DNA of 64,000 nucleotides from Flavisolibacter tropicus (GTDB taxonomy: Bacteria > Bacteroidota > Bacteroidia > Chitinophagales > Chitinophagaceae): contig NZ_CP011390.1 in assembly GCF_001644645.1 (NCBI RefSeq), positions 5,783,501-5,847,500 of the forward strand, read 5' to 3'. Made by a program: the position numbers and the translations under genes. Each line of letters begins with the position of its first letter. The stretch's first letter is position 1. Positions 34,746 through 45,300 of the stretch are shown one piece after another. The notes beneath the pieces were generated by a model, which made no database searches, was not told the DNA's origin, and saw only the letters and a list, made by a program, of their open reading frames with translations.

Positions 34746-37700
34746 ATGAGAAAATTCACTGTTCCCGGCTTATGTAAATGCACACTGTTAGTGATTGCTA
34801 CATTGCTACTCTCGCTGACGCGACTTCAGGCCCAAATGGATATTGCTATTGGAACTGGTACTGCTGCTAATGCAGCCGGTAACAGCAGTTCCGGTTATCC
34901 TTGTCCTTTTCAGGATGTACAGGAAGCTAGTCGAATGCAATTCCTGTATAAGGCCACAGAATTACAAAACATGGGTATGAAGGCCGGTAAAATCCGTGCA
35001 ATCAGGTTTACGGTGGTGAACGTGGGTTTTACAGGTGTAATGGAAAATGTGGTATTTAAAGTTGGTACCACTGCGTCTACAAGTTTAACCACTTCAAGTT
35101 CAAGTTGGGATGCCTTTACTGGAACTCCTGCGGCAACCGCTCCACAGAATTATCAGCCTGTTAATGGAATAAACACCATAACCTTTCCAACACCATTTGA
35201 TTGGGATGGAACAAGTAATATTTTGATTGAAATTTGTAACGGTGATCCGGCTTCTGTTTCTCCTTCCGTTAATACTGCTTCAGCTAATCCGGCAGTAACC
35301 TGGACTACAGGGTTGTCCTTTAATGGTTCTCACACGTTTAGAGGTAATGATTTAAATACAAGTACTATTTGTACTACTACCAGTGCTACTAACGTTGGTA
35401 CCCAGACTACACGTCCCAACATTATTTTTGACTGGGATCCAGCCGGAACCTGCGACGGTAGCTTTAGTGCCGGAACTGTATCAGGCGCGCCTGCATCTGC
35501 TGTTTGTAATCCGCAGACATTTACATTAAGCTGGATGGGAACTTTAACCAGTGGAATGACCTTACAGTGGCAAACGTCTGCAGACAATGCCACATGGACC
35601 AATATTTTTGGAGCCAATGGTTTTAATTATACAGCAACACAGGCTACAACCAGCTATTACAGAGTGCTGGTAAAATGCGCTTCTGACCCTACTCCAAAAG
35701 CTACACCTGGTGTACAAGTAAATTCTGTTCCATTGGTGATGCCTTTGCCATCTGGTCCTTATAAGATTGATAATAGATTGACTGCAAATGATATTCCCGC
35801 TGGGAAGTTCATGTCTTTCAATGAGGCATATAATTATCTTAAATGCGGAATAGGTGGGCCAATTGTTTTCGATGTAGAAAATACAGGGATCGTGTATAAC
35901 GAGCAATTAAATATGACATGGATTCCTGGTACAAGTGCTACCAATACGATCACCTTTAATGGTAATGGTGCTATTATTTCCACCAAGCCTAACAGTACCA
36001 ATCGTGGCGTTATTAAGTTAAATGATGTTGATTATGTAACATTTGATAACCTGATTATTGTAGCTACGTCAACGACTACCGGAGAATATGGATGGGGCGT
36101 TCATCTATTGAACAATGCCGATAACAATACGTTTAAAAACTGTACGATCCGTACGCTTGTTCCTACTAGCTTTATGTATTATCTCAATACAGGGGGCGGT
36201 ACAGAGAACTATGCTGGTATCGTTATTAGCTCCGCGGATAATTCTTTTAACAATTCTTCTTTTAACACTTTGTGTGACAACAACGTGTTTGATCATAATA
36301 CCATTGAAGGTGGATCAGTTGGTATCACCATTCAAGGAAGTCTGACTTCCGGTATTATGAATAACAAGATCATTAATAATACCATCAAAAATTTTGGCCG
36401 TGCGGGTATCATAGTTGGGGGCTCCACAAATACAGTAATTGATAATAACGATATCACAAGACCCGACGTTCTGAATAATGCAGATGCGTTTAATATACCT
36501 GCTATTCAAGGTGTTTTGGGTGTTACGTTTAATGCCAACTTATTGATTACAAGAAATAGCATCCACAACTTCTTTGCGGCAACTCCAGATGTTCTCAACG
36601 AATTTCAGGGCGTAGGTTTCAGGCTTGCCGGTGGCCTTGCTGGTCAAAATAATATTGTTGCGAACAATCTTATTTATGATATAAATGGACAAGGAAATTT
36701 ATTTGGTGTTTATAACAATGGTTCAAGTAATGTTTCCTTTTATCACAATACCATTTCACTAGATAATCCTACTAGTTATTCACAGAAATTGACCTGTGGC
36801 TTTTATCATACATCTGCTTCACCCGAAGTGTATTTTAAAAACAACCAGGTAAGCATCTTGCGCGGTGGTACAGGCTCTAAATATGGAGCCTACATGGCAG
36901 AAACCACTATTACCGGTGATAGCTTGGATTATAACAACTATTACATGGGTTCAAATCCAACATACGCAATCGGTTTTTATAACGGTACTACGTATAATAC
37001 GCTTGCAACTTGGAGTGCTGCTGCTAAAATTGATGTTCATTCGTTGAGTGTAAACCCGCTTTACACAGATGCTGCAGCTGGTAATTTCAAGCCTCTTTCC
37101 AATATATTAAATGATAAAGGAGCACCGGTAGGCATTGCAAATGATATATTGCTAACAGTCCGTAGTAGCAGTACACCTGATATTGGTGCGTATGAATATT
37201 CACTGGCAGGTTGTTTAACCAATTTTGCTCCTGGTAATGCATTTTCCAATGTAGGCCAAACCACTTGCCCTAATAAATCGGTTACACTAAACCTGAAAAA
37301 TTATGATGCAGGCTCTGGTCTTACTTTCAAATGGGAATCAGCACCTTCTGGCAGTGGACCCTGGACCGCAATCAGTGGTAACCTGGGCGACCCTGTATTT
37401 ACCTTTACTATGGGCGCATCCACCCTTTATTATCGTGCTGCAGTAAGCTGTAATGGCGGATCGCCAAGGTATAGCGATGTGATTCAAATTGTTTCAGGTG
37501 CAGCCTTCCCGGCAGGTAATTATACCATTGATAATTCACAGCCTACAGATCCATCTGGTACAAAGAATTTTAATTCATTTAAAGAGGCGGTAGACGCTAT
37601 TACCTGTGGTATTGCAGGCCCTGTGGTCTTTAATGTAAAACCGGGTAATACCGCTGGTTTATATACTGAGCAGATCCGTATCCCTGCTATTAATGGTACA

Positions 37701-40700
37701 TCTGCTGTGAATACAGTAACGTTTAAAAGCTTTGATGATAACGTTGCTACAGCCGAATTGAAGTTCTCTCCCTCTGGCCCCGGCTCTAACTATGTGGTAC
37801 TGTTGGATAGTGCGCGTCACATTAATTTCAAGAAGCTGACTGTTACTTCTACCAATGCCTTATATGGACGTGTAATAGAGGTTGCAGGAACTGTATATAG
37901 TGATAGTATCGTTAACTGTCTGATCAAAGCACCTGTGCCTGCCACTAATGATACCACAACGAAAATGGCTGCTATCTACGGTGGTACAAATTTACAAGGA
38001 GGTAGCCTTGTGTTCAAAGGAAATACCATTACCAATGGTGCCAAAGGAATTTACCTGGCTGGTCCTTCTGCAGCTGTATTTACCAATAATAACGTAATAG
38101 AGGAAAATACGTTTACGGGTACCTATCATCAGCCAATTTTTGCATTGAACACCAGCAATATCAGGATCAATAAGAATGTAATAACATTAAATACGTCGTT
38201 TTCAACCACCTCGTTCAACCAAGCCATATATGGTATTTACACCAATAATTGCGATAGTGCATTACAGATAATAGGTAACCAGGTTACCGTCAGCAATAAT
38301 GCAGGTAACTTATATGGTATCTATATGACGTTAAATGAGGCAACGGCATCTAACCGGGCTAAGGTGATGAATAATAAAATCATAGCTAACTCCGGTTTGA
38401 CTGGATCCTCCGTTAGACAAATTGGTATGGCTACTGACAATATTTATAATACGGATATTGTCAATAACGTCATTTCCGTTTCAGCAGCAGTTCCAGGTAC
38501 AAGTAATAGTGCTTATTGTGCTGCCTTTCGTTCAGCTAATGCCTTTAATGTAAATATTTATAACAATTCACTGCTGAATACCTCGCCAGCAACTGGAGCT
38601 ACCAATGTATACAATGTGGCCTTGGAAATAGACATGCAGTCTGGTAAGCAAGCATCTTCATTGTATGGCGGTATTCAAAGGATCTATAACAATGTTATCG
38701 CTAACCGCGGTGGCGGTCCGGCAATGTCTCACCTGTATACGGTGGGTTTTGTAAAAAGTGATTATAACCTGATTTATGCAGCTGGGCCTGTTTTAGTGAA
38801 TACACTTCCTACCTCTGTGCCTTTTGGAAAAAAATATACTGCATGGGCTGCGTGGCGTGATTCGTCTGGAATAGAGATCAATTCAATTGTAGCAGATCCT
38901 GCATTTATTAGTAATAATGATTTACAACCGAATACCGCTGATCCTAACTCCTGGATTATGCATGGGCGTGGTATTCAGATTAGCGGTAATACCACGGATT
39001 ATAATGGTAATCCAAGAGCCGTTAACTTAACCGATGGCGTACCCGATTTAGGTGCGTATGAATTCCCTGCTCCAGCAGTAGCGCCTCCATACTTAACCGC
39101 AACGCCTGCTACACCGGCACCGGGAGTTACACAAATCTTTTCATTGGCTACCGATACTGTGGCCCGTATTACCTGGGCACCAGGATCTACGGTACCAACC
39201 AATGTTAAGTTGAAACGCTATTCAGGTGTATTGCCAGCAGGAATGGCTGCTACAGAAAAATCGCTGTACTATTATGTAGATGCAGAAGTTACTGGCAGCG
39301 GAACCTACAAATATGATACAAAGCAATACTTCTATAACTCTTGGCTAAACAACTTACCTATTAAGTCGTTTATTAAGCTGGGTAAAACAAATGCTGCTGG
39401 CACATGGGCAGCTAATGCTACCAGTACAATAGATTCATTTAACAATATTATTAGTGATACCGTACAGACATATATCGGGAAGTTTACCGGTATGACAGAT
39501 GGATTGGCTCCAGCCCAACCTGTATATGTAACTACTGCGGATAGTTCTAATAAAGGAACCCGTTTCTGGTTGCCATATGCATTGTATGCCGATTTCTTAA
39601 ATAGCAACGCTCAAAAACTGAAAATCTACCTGGCTTCTGATAAACCAGCCCAGGTTACAGTGAAGGTTAATGGAACGGCTTACAGCAAAACCTATACGGT
39701 TGCTGCTAATACAACTGTACTGACGGATGAAATACCAAAAACAGGTCCAAATGATGCCCGCATAACCGATGAAGGTTGGTTTAAAACAGGCGTTAGCATT
39801 GAAAGTACAGAACCTATTACGGCCTATATGTCTTTACAAACAAACCTTGGTTATAATTTGGGTAGTGCTATGTTGTTACCAACTGGTGCATATGGAACGG
39901 CTTACCAGGCGCTTGGTTACAGACAGCATTCAGGTTATCCTGGTCCACAGCAGGGCGCATCGTGGGTTAACATTGTTGCTGATAATGATAATACGGTTAT
40001 CGAAATCACACCTTCTAATCCTACCAGGGGTGGACGTTCAGCTGGTGTTCCATTCCGGGTAACGCTTAACAGAGGAGAGGTTTACCAATTGATAGGTGCA
40101 TACAAAAGATCGTATACGCAGGCAGAACATGGCGGACCATTTAATACGACATCGTATGAAGGATATGAGCTGTCGGGTACTACTGTACTAGCAGTTCCAA
40201 ACTCAGAGGGCAAATGCTTACCTATAGGCGTATTCTCGGGAAGTTCAAATACCACCATTACCTGTGATGAAAATAATCATCAGCCAGGGTCAGATAAATA
40301 TCTATTCCAGCAAAACTATTCAGACCAGGCTTGGGGTAAATATTATCTAACGGCACCACTTTCTACCATAAATTATGTTAATGAGCGCTTTTATCATGTT
40401 TATAGAGTAATGGTAAAAGATCCAGCCACTGTGGTAAAACGCAATGGTGTAGTGTTAACGAATAAGATTAATAACTGGTATGAATTCAGCAGTAACGTTG
40501 CAGAATATATTGAAGCAGATAAGCCTGTGATGATGGCGCAGTATAATCCTTATAATCTCTCTTGTTTTAATGATACGTATGCTGCTCCAAGAATGAGCGA
40601 AAGCATGATCTACCTGACGCCATTAGGGCATGGTATTAAGAAGACCACCTTCTACAGGAGTACAGTAGGTGTGACTGGCAGTGTTACTCCTTATGCTTAT

Positions 40701-42332
40701 CTGACAGTGATCATTCCTGATCAAGGGCTTTCTTCACTGAAGATTGACGGAAGTGCAACAATTGACTCTGTTTACGCGCATCCGAATAAGCCTGGTTATT
40801 CTGTTGTAACAAAGCGTCTTGCCAATGCTGATGCAATTTCATCAGTTGAAAGTGACACCACCTTTACAGCAACAGTGCATGCTCCGGGTCAAAATGGTTT
40901 CTATTTTTATAATGTTGGTATGCAGATACCTAGAATTAAGTTTGAAGGTCAGGCTATCAAAAACGTGCAAAACGTAAGCACGCCATCAAATGCTTATACC
41001 TGCGCCAAAACACCATTCAAGGCTACTGTTTTACTGCCTGTAAAAGCTAAAACGTTGACTTGGAAATTGAGTGAAGCAACTGGTGTAACACCATCTACCA
41101 ATGTAACAGAATCGAATCCCGTACCTGTTAATAAAGTAGAGATCAACTTCCAGGAATACTATGTATATACACTAGACCAGTCTATCAGTTTTGCTAACAT
41201 TGGAAATTATACGATCCCGGTTAGTGCTACTTATGCTCAAGATGCCAACTCTTGTGATAAGAATGTAGATGGCAAGATCGATATTACAGTGATTGATGCG
41301 CCAACAGTAGACTATACGAAAACGTATACGGGTTGTATCGACGCTACTGCAGGTTTTGCCGGTACTGGTTCTGGCAGTAATGGTGTAGCGTTGGATCGTT
41401 GGAGCTGGAGCTTTGGTGATAATACCACTGCCGCTACACAAAACGCTACGAAAAAATTCAATGCGCCAGGAACCTTTAATGTAGCCTTACAAGCTATTGC
41501 TACGGATGGTTGCGTAGGTAACGTGAAGAAAGATGTAGTGGTAAATGCTTTACCAACGGTAAGCTTTGTAAAAGATAGCTTAGCCATCTGTACGGGTACC
41601 AATGCTACACTTGCTATTAGCAATCCGGCTACTAATGCTACATATAGCTGGTACGATCAGCCTACTGGTGGTACGGCTACTGCTACTGGAGTATCGTACA
41701 CCAATAGCTATACCGCCAAGAAATACTTCTATGTAGGTGCTGTACTAAATGGTTGTTCTTCTGTAGGCCGTACAAAGGCAGTGGTAGCTATCAAGCCTGA
41801 TGTTACCGCACCAACAGTAGCTGTAAATAATGTTGGAATCAACACTGTAAGCTTTACTTGGGAAGCTGTGGCCAATGCCAATGGTTACGAGGTGTCTACT
41901 GATGGTGGCGCTACCTGGACAACACCTTCTTCAGGAAGTACAGGCTTATCGCATACCATCAATGGCTTACGTTCCTTCCAAACCGTTTCATTACAAGTAC
42001 GTAGCATAGGCGATTGTAACACAGTGAAGTCAAACGTAGCATCTGCTACCACGCTTTCAGACAAAGTATATGTACCTAACAGCTTTACACCAAATGCCGA
42101 TGGCCTGAACGATGTATTACAGGTATACGTAACCGGTGCTAAAGAAGTACAGTTGATGGTTTTCAACCAGTGGGGCCAGAAAGTATTCGAGTCCAACAGC
42201 GTTTCAAAAGGATGGGATGGAACGGTTAATGGTAAAAAGCAACCATCGGGCGTATACCTATATACTTGTAAAGTAGTATTGGCCAATGGTGAAGTGGTTG
42301 AAAAACATGGTTCTGTAAACCTGGTACGTTAA
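34746..42332 (+). CDS. Giant multi-domain T9SS-exported surface protein 1 (beta-helix, IgGFc-like, PKD, CHU_C)
   Basis: 2528 residues. Signal peptide (LLVIATLLLSLTRLQAQ), a jelly-roll-like N-domain (to about 230), an Ig-like domain, right-handed parallel beta-helix sections rich in N.I..N.I (for example FKNCTIRTLVP, NNKIINNTIKNFG) at about 390-830, another Ig-like domain, a second beta-helix about 920-1400, an IgGFc-binding-like module at about 1600-2050 (GTRFWLPYALYADFL to FYFYNVGMQI), one PKD domain (DRWSWSFGDNTT), an Ig-like, an FN3-like domain (SFTWEAVANANGYEVS) and the C-terminal type B sorting domain (VPNSFTPNADGLNDVLQVYV ... WDGTVNGKKQPSGVYLYTC). It is probably secreted by the type IX system and displayed on the surface as adhesin or glycan-binding protein. 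12 bases separate it from the next paralog. Confidence 0.88.
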   Translation: MRKFTVPGLCKCTLLVIATLLLSLTRLQAQMDIAIGTGTAANAAGNSSSGYPCPFQDVQEASRMQFLYKATELQNMGMKAGKIRAIRFTVVNVGFTGVMENVVFKVGTTASTSLTTSSSSWDAFTGTPAATAPQNYQPVNGINTITFPTPFDWDGTSNILIEICNGDPASVSPSVNTASANPAVTWTTGLSFNGSHTFRGNDLNTSTICTTTSATNVGTQTTRPNIIFDWDPAGTCDGSFSAGTVSGAPASAVCNPQTFTLSWMGTLTSGMTLQWQTSADNATWTNIFGANGFNYTATQATTSYYRVLVKCASDPTPKATPGVQVNSVPLVMPLPSGPYKIDNRLTANDIPAGKFMSFNEAYNYLKCGIGGPIVFDVENTGIVYNEQLNMTWIPGTSATNTITFNGNGAIISTKPNSTNRGVIKLNDVDYVTFDNLIIVATSTTTGEYGWGVHLLNNADNNTFKNCTIRTLVPTSFMYYLNTGGGTENYAGIVISSADNSFNNSSFNTLCDNNVFDHNTIEGGSVGITIQGSLTSGIMNNKIINNTIKNFGRAGIIVGGSTNTVIDNNDITRPDVLNNADAFNIPAIQGVLGVTFNANLLITRNSIHNFFAATPDVLNEFQGVGFRLAGGLAGQNNIVANNLIYDINGQGNLFGVYNNGSSNVSFYHNTISLDNPTSYSQKLTCGFYHTSASPEVYFKNNQVSILRGGTGSKYGAYMAETTITGDSLDYNNYYMGSNPTYAIGFYNGTTYNTLATWSAAAKIDVHSLSVNPLYTDAAAGNFKPLSNILNDKGAPVGIANDILLTVRSSSTPDIGAYEYSLAGCLTNFAPGNAFSNVGQTTCPNKSVTLNLKNYDAGSGLTFKWESAPSGSGPWTAISGNLGDPVFTFTMGASTLYYRAAVSCNGGSPRYSDVIQIVSGAAFPAGNYTIDNSQPTDPSGTKNFNSFKEAVDAITCGIAGPVVFNVKPGNTAGLYTEQIRIPAINGTSAVNTVTFKSFDDNVATAELKFSPSGPGSNYVVLLDSARHINFKKLTVTSTNALYGRVIEVAGTVYSDSIVNCLIKAPVPATNDTTTKMAAIYGGTNLQGGSLVFKGNTITNGAKGIYLAGPSAAVFTNNNVIEENTFTGTYHQPIFALNTSNIRINKNVITLNTSFSTTSFNQAIYGIYTNNCDSALQIIGNQVTVSNNAGNLYGIYMTLNEATASNRAKVMNNKIIANSGLTGSSVRQIGMATDNIYNTDIVNNVISVSAAVPGTSNSAYCAAFRSANAFNVNIYNNSLLNTSPATGATNVYNVALEIDMQSGKQASSLYGGIQRIYNNVIANRGGGPAMSHLYTVGFVKSDYNLIYAAGPVLVNTLPTSVPFGKKYTAWAAWRDSSGIEINSIVADPAFISNNDLQPNTADPNSWIMHGRGIQISGNTTDYNGNPRAVNLTDGVPDLGAYEFPAPAVAPPYLTATPATPAPGVTQIFSLATDTVARITWAPGSTVPTNVKLKRYSGVLPAGMAATEKSLYYYVDAEVTGSGTYKYDTKQYFYNSWLNNLPIKSFIKLGKTNAAGTWAANATSTIDSFNNIISDTVQTYIGKFTGMTDGLAPAQPVYVTTADSSNKGTRFWLPYALYADFLNSNAQKLKIYLASDKPAQVTVKVNGTAYSKTYTVAANTTVLTDEIPKTGPNDARITDEGWFKTGVSIESTEPITAYMSLQTNLGYNLGSAMLLPTGAYGTAYQALGYRQHSGYPGPQQGASWVNIVADNDNTVIEITPSNPTRGGRSAGVPFRVTLNRGEVYQLIGAYKRSYTQAEHGGPFNTTSYEGYELSGTTVLAVPNSEGKCLPIGVFSGSSNTTITCDENNHQPGSDKYLFQQNYSDQAWGKYYLTAPLSTINYVNERFYHVYRVMVKDPATVVKRNGVVLTNKINNWYEFSSNVAEYIEADKPVMMAQYNPYNLSCFNDTYAAPRMSESMIYLTPLGHGIKKTTFYRSTVGVTGSVTPYAYLTVIIPDQGLSSLKIDGSATIDSVYAHPNKPGYSVVTKRLANADAISSVESDTTFTATVHAPGQNGFYFYNVGMQIPRIKFEGQAIKNVQNVSTPSNAYTCAKTPFKATVLLPVKAKTLTWKLSEATGVTPSTNVTESNPVPVNKVEINFQEYYVYTLDQSISFANIGNYTIPVSATYAQDANSCDKNVDGKIDITVIDAPTVDYTKTYTGCIDATAGFAGTGSGSNGVALDRWSWSFGDNTTAATQNATKKFNAPGTFNVALQAIATDGCVGNVKKDVVVNALPTVSFVKDSLAICTGTNATLAISNPATNATYSWYDQPTGGTATATGVSYTNSYTAKKYFYVGAVLNGCSSVGRTKAVVAIKPDVTAPTVAVNNVGINTVSFTWEAVANANGYEVSTDGGATWTTPSSGSTGLSHTINGLRSFQTVSLQVRSIGDCNTVKSNVASATTLSDKVYVPNSFTPNADGLNDVLQVYVTGAKEVQLMVFNQWGQKVFESNSVSKGWDGTVNGKKQPSGVYLYTCKVVLANGEVVEKHGSVNLVR

Positions 42333-42344
42333 GCATAAATTCCT

Positions 42345-45300
42345 ATGACTAGAATACGCCAACACCTAATTATTCTTATACTGGTCCTATCCAGTGTGTC
42401 TGTAGCTGCCCAAAACTTCAGTAATCGAGGAAAGGAGTTTTGGGTGGGCTATGGCCATACGGTTCAAATGGAAGATTTACCTTTACCGATTGAGTCTCAG
42501 GAAATGGTATTGTATTTCAGTGCAGAGGAAGCAGCACATGTAACGGTAACCATTAAGGGGACAAGCTATAAAGAAGAATATGATGTGCCGGCTAATTCGG
42601 TGATAACCAGTAAGATCATTCCTCGTGGAAAATATGGGCCGCCACCAACCAGTGTCGATGCGCGTTTATGGTCGCCAGATGTTACATTAGGCGGTACAAA
42701 TTCTCAGGGCCTATTTAATAGACATGGAATCCACATAGTAAGTACAGTGCCTATTGTAGCGTATGCTCATATATATTTGAGTAATAGTTCTGCAGCTACG
42801 ATGTTAATGCCAGTAGAATCCTGGGGCTATGCTTACAGCGTCTTGGCGCCAAGAATGGCAACGAATTATGGATATGCACCAGGTTCTAAATTAAGTGCTT
42901 ATTCCTGGATGTATGTAGTAGCTAAAGAAGATGATACAAAGATCCGTATAACACCATCTGCCCCTATCAGGAGCGGACAAGCGCCTGGTGTGCCCTTTGA
43001 TGTAACCCTTCAGAAAGGAGATATTTACCAGATCATGGCAGATAAAACTGGGTATCCTCTATTTCAATACGACCTGGGAGGTACTACGGTTAGATCCATT
43101 GCCAACAGTAAGGGAGAATGCCTACCTATTGCCACTTTTATGGGTAGCAGTTCTCAGTTTATTTTTTGCCGGGGAGGTCTTCCTTCTAATGGTACCTATT
43201 TTCCTGAAGATATCCTGTTTCAACAAATTTTTCCGGAGCATGCCTGGGGCAGGCGGTATGCGACCATTCCAACCTGTGTTGATGCTGATCCTATGCGACA
43301 CAATGTCAACTTTTACCTGGTAAAAGTAAATGACCCTGCCACTGTGGTAAAAAGAAATGGGGTCATTATACCCAGCGCTAGTTTGTTACAAGGAAACTAC
43401 TATGAGTTTTCTAGTAATACAGCGGATTACATTGAAGCTGATCAGCCTATTCTAGTAGCGCAAATGCAGCCTTCCGAAGGTGCCTGTGGATATTTAGGAA
43501 GGGGGGATCCTGATTTTGTGTTTTTAAGTCCTATTGAACAAGGTATTAAGCACACGGGATTTTACCGTACTAATAAAGTCACGGTCGCATGGAACTACTT
43601 ATTACTAAATATACCTACCGAAGGCTTAAAAAGTCTTAAAATAGACGGCCAGCAAAATTTTTCTAACGTATATCCCAACCCCAATCTTCCGGGTTATTCG
43701 GTAGTGGTGCAGCAATGGAGAACGACGCTGGCTCCACGTGCGCCGGCACAAGCCATTGTAGAGAGTGATTCCGCATTCACCGCTATGACGTATGGTTTTG
43801 GTGTTTCTGAAAGTTACATGTACAATGCTGGAGCTTACATCAACAATTTAAGTGGATATCCATTTATTAAGAACCAATATAATACCGCAGATACGGCCAA
43901 CAAGTATACCTGTGTCAACACACCGGTGGAATTATCGGTATTAGTGCGGTATGAACCTACTAAAATTCAGTGGAAGCTAAGTAAGCTGGCCGGAACCATA
44001 GAGCCTGCTGTGGATGTAGTAGACAATGCACCTGTATCGAAAGGAATGCAAATGGTAAATGGCGTTCCCTATTATCGATACACGTTGCCTGGTTATTATA
44101 AATTTAAACAGGCAGGAAAATTTACAATTCCCGTGTTCACAACCCATCCATCTGTTAAAACCTGTGATAATACCGAGGAGATCTTTTACGAAGTAGAAGT
44201 AAAAGGTGAATTGAAATCTGATTTTACGATTGACTACCAAAACTGTAAAACCTCGGAGCTTATCAAATTTAACGGAGAAGACAATTTTAAAGATACCACC
44301 CCTATTAGAAGATGGGAGTGGAGTTTCTTAAATGGAACTACTCCTTCATCAGCATCCGGTAAAAATGTGCAGCAGACCTTCAATGCCGGTAGTCATTCCG
44401 CCCGATTAATTGCTATTGACGCTAATGCCTGTGTGGCCGATACGACTAAACTATTTACCCTGTCGGCTAACCCTGTTACGCCAGCCTTTGACGCCTTGCC
44501 AGCATTGATCTGCGAAGGCAGCACCATCAGTTTCTCAGAGAAAGCTCCGGAAGGTGGGGTGAAAAAATGGTACTGGGATTTTGGCGCTAAAGACACGGTG
44601 ACCTTAACTACGGGCGGTACGCCAACGCGCACGTTCAGTAAGCCGGGCACTATAACGGTGAAGCACATGGTGAAGTTCTCCGACGTCTGCTACAGTGATA
44701 CCGCGGTACAGCAGGTGGTGGTGTATGCCCGTCCTGACCTTTCCATCCAATACCCTGCGGGTTGTTTGCCTACGGATGGTAATGTGCAATTTACAAGTAC
44801 TTCTAAAGCTCCCGATGGCCAAGCACTTTCCAGCTACAGCTGGAACTTTGGGGATGCTACTGCCAATGCTTCCAACCCCAACACATCTACTTTAGCCAAC
44901 CCAACACATAAGTATACCAACTATGGCACTTATGATATTACCTATAAGGTAACTACCGAAAAAGGCTGCTATCGCGATACAGTGATCAAGGCTACGTTCA
45001 ATGTGCGTCCGCAGTTTACGTTTGGCGCCTTAAGTGCCATTTGTGAAAACAGTGCTCCTATTTCTGTAGCAAAGGCTACGGTGACCAATGGCGTACCGGG
45101 CACCGGTATCTATAAAGGCAAGGGGGTGAGTGGTATTGGACAGTTTGATCCGGCTACAGCTGGCGCTGGTAACCAAACCATTTGGTATGTGTTTACCACC
45201 ACTCAAGGTTGTACAGATTCTGTTTCTCAAACCATCAACGTACTGCCGAAGCCAAGAGCTGCCTTTACCGCTACTAACCAAATCTGTCTTGATGGCGCAG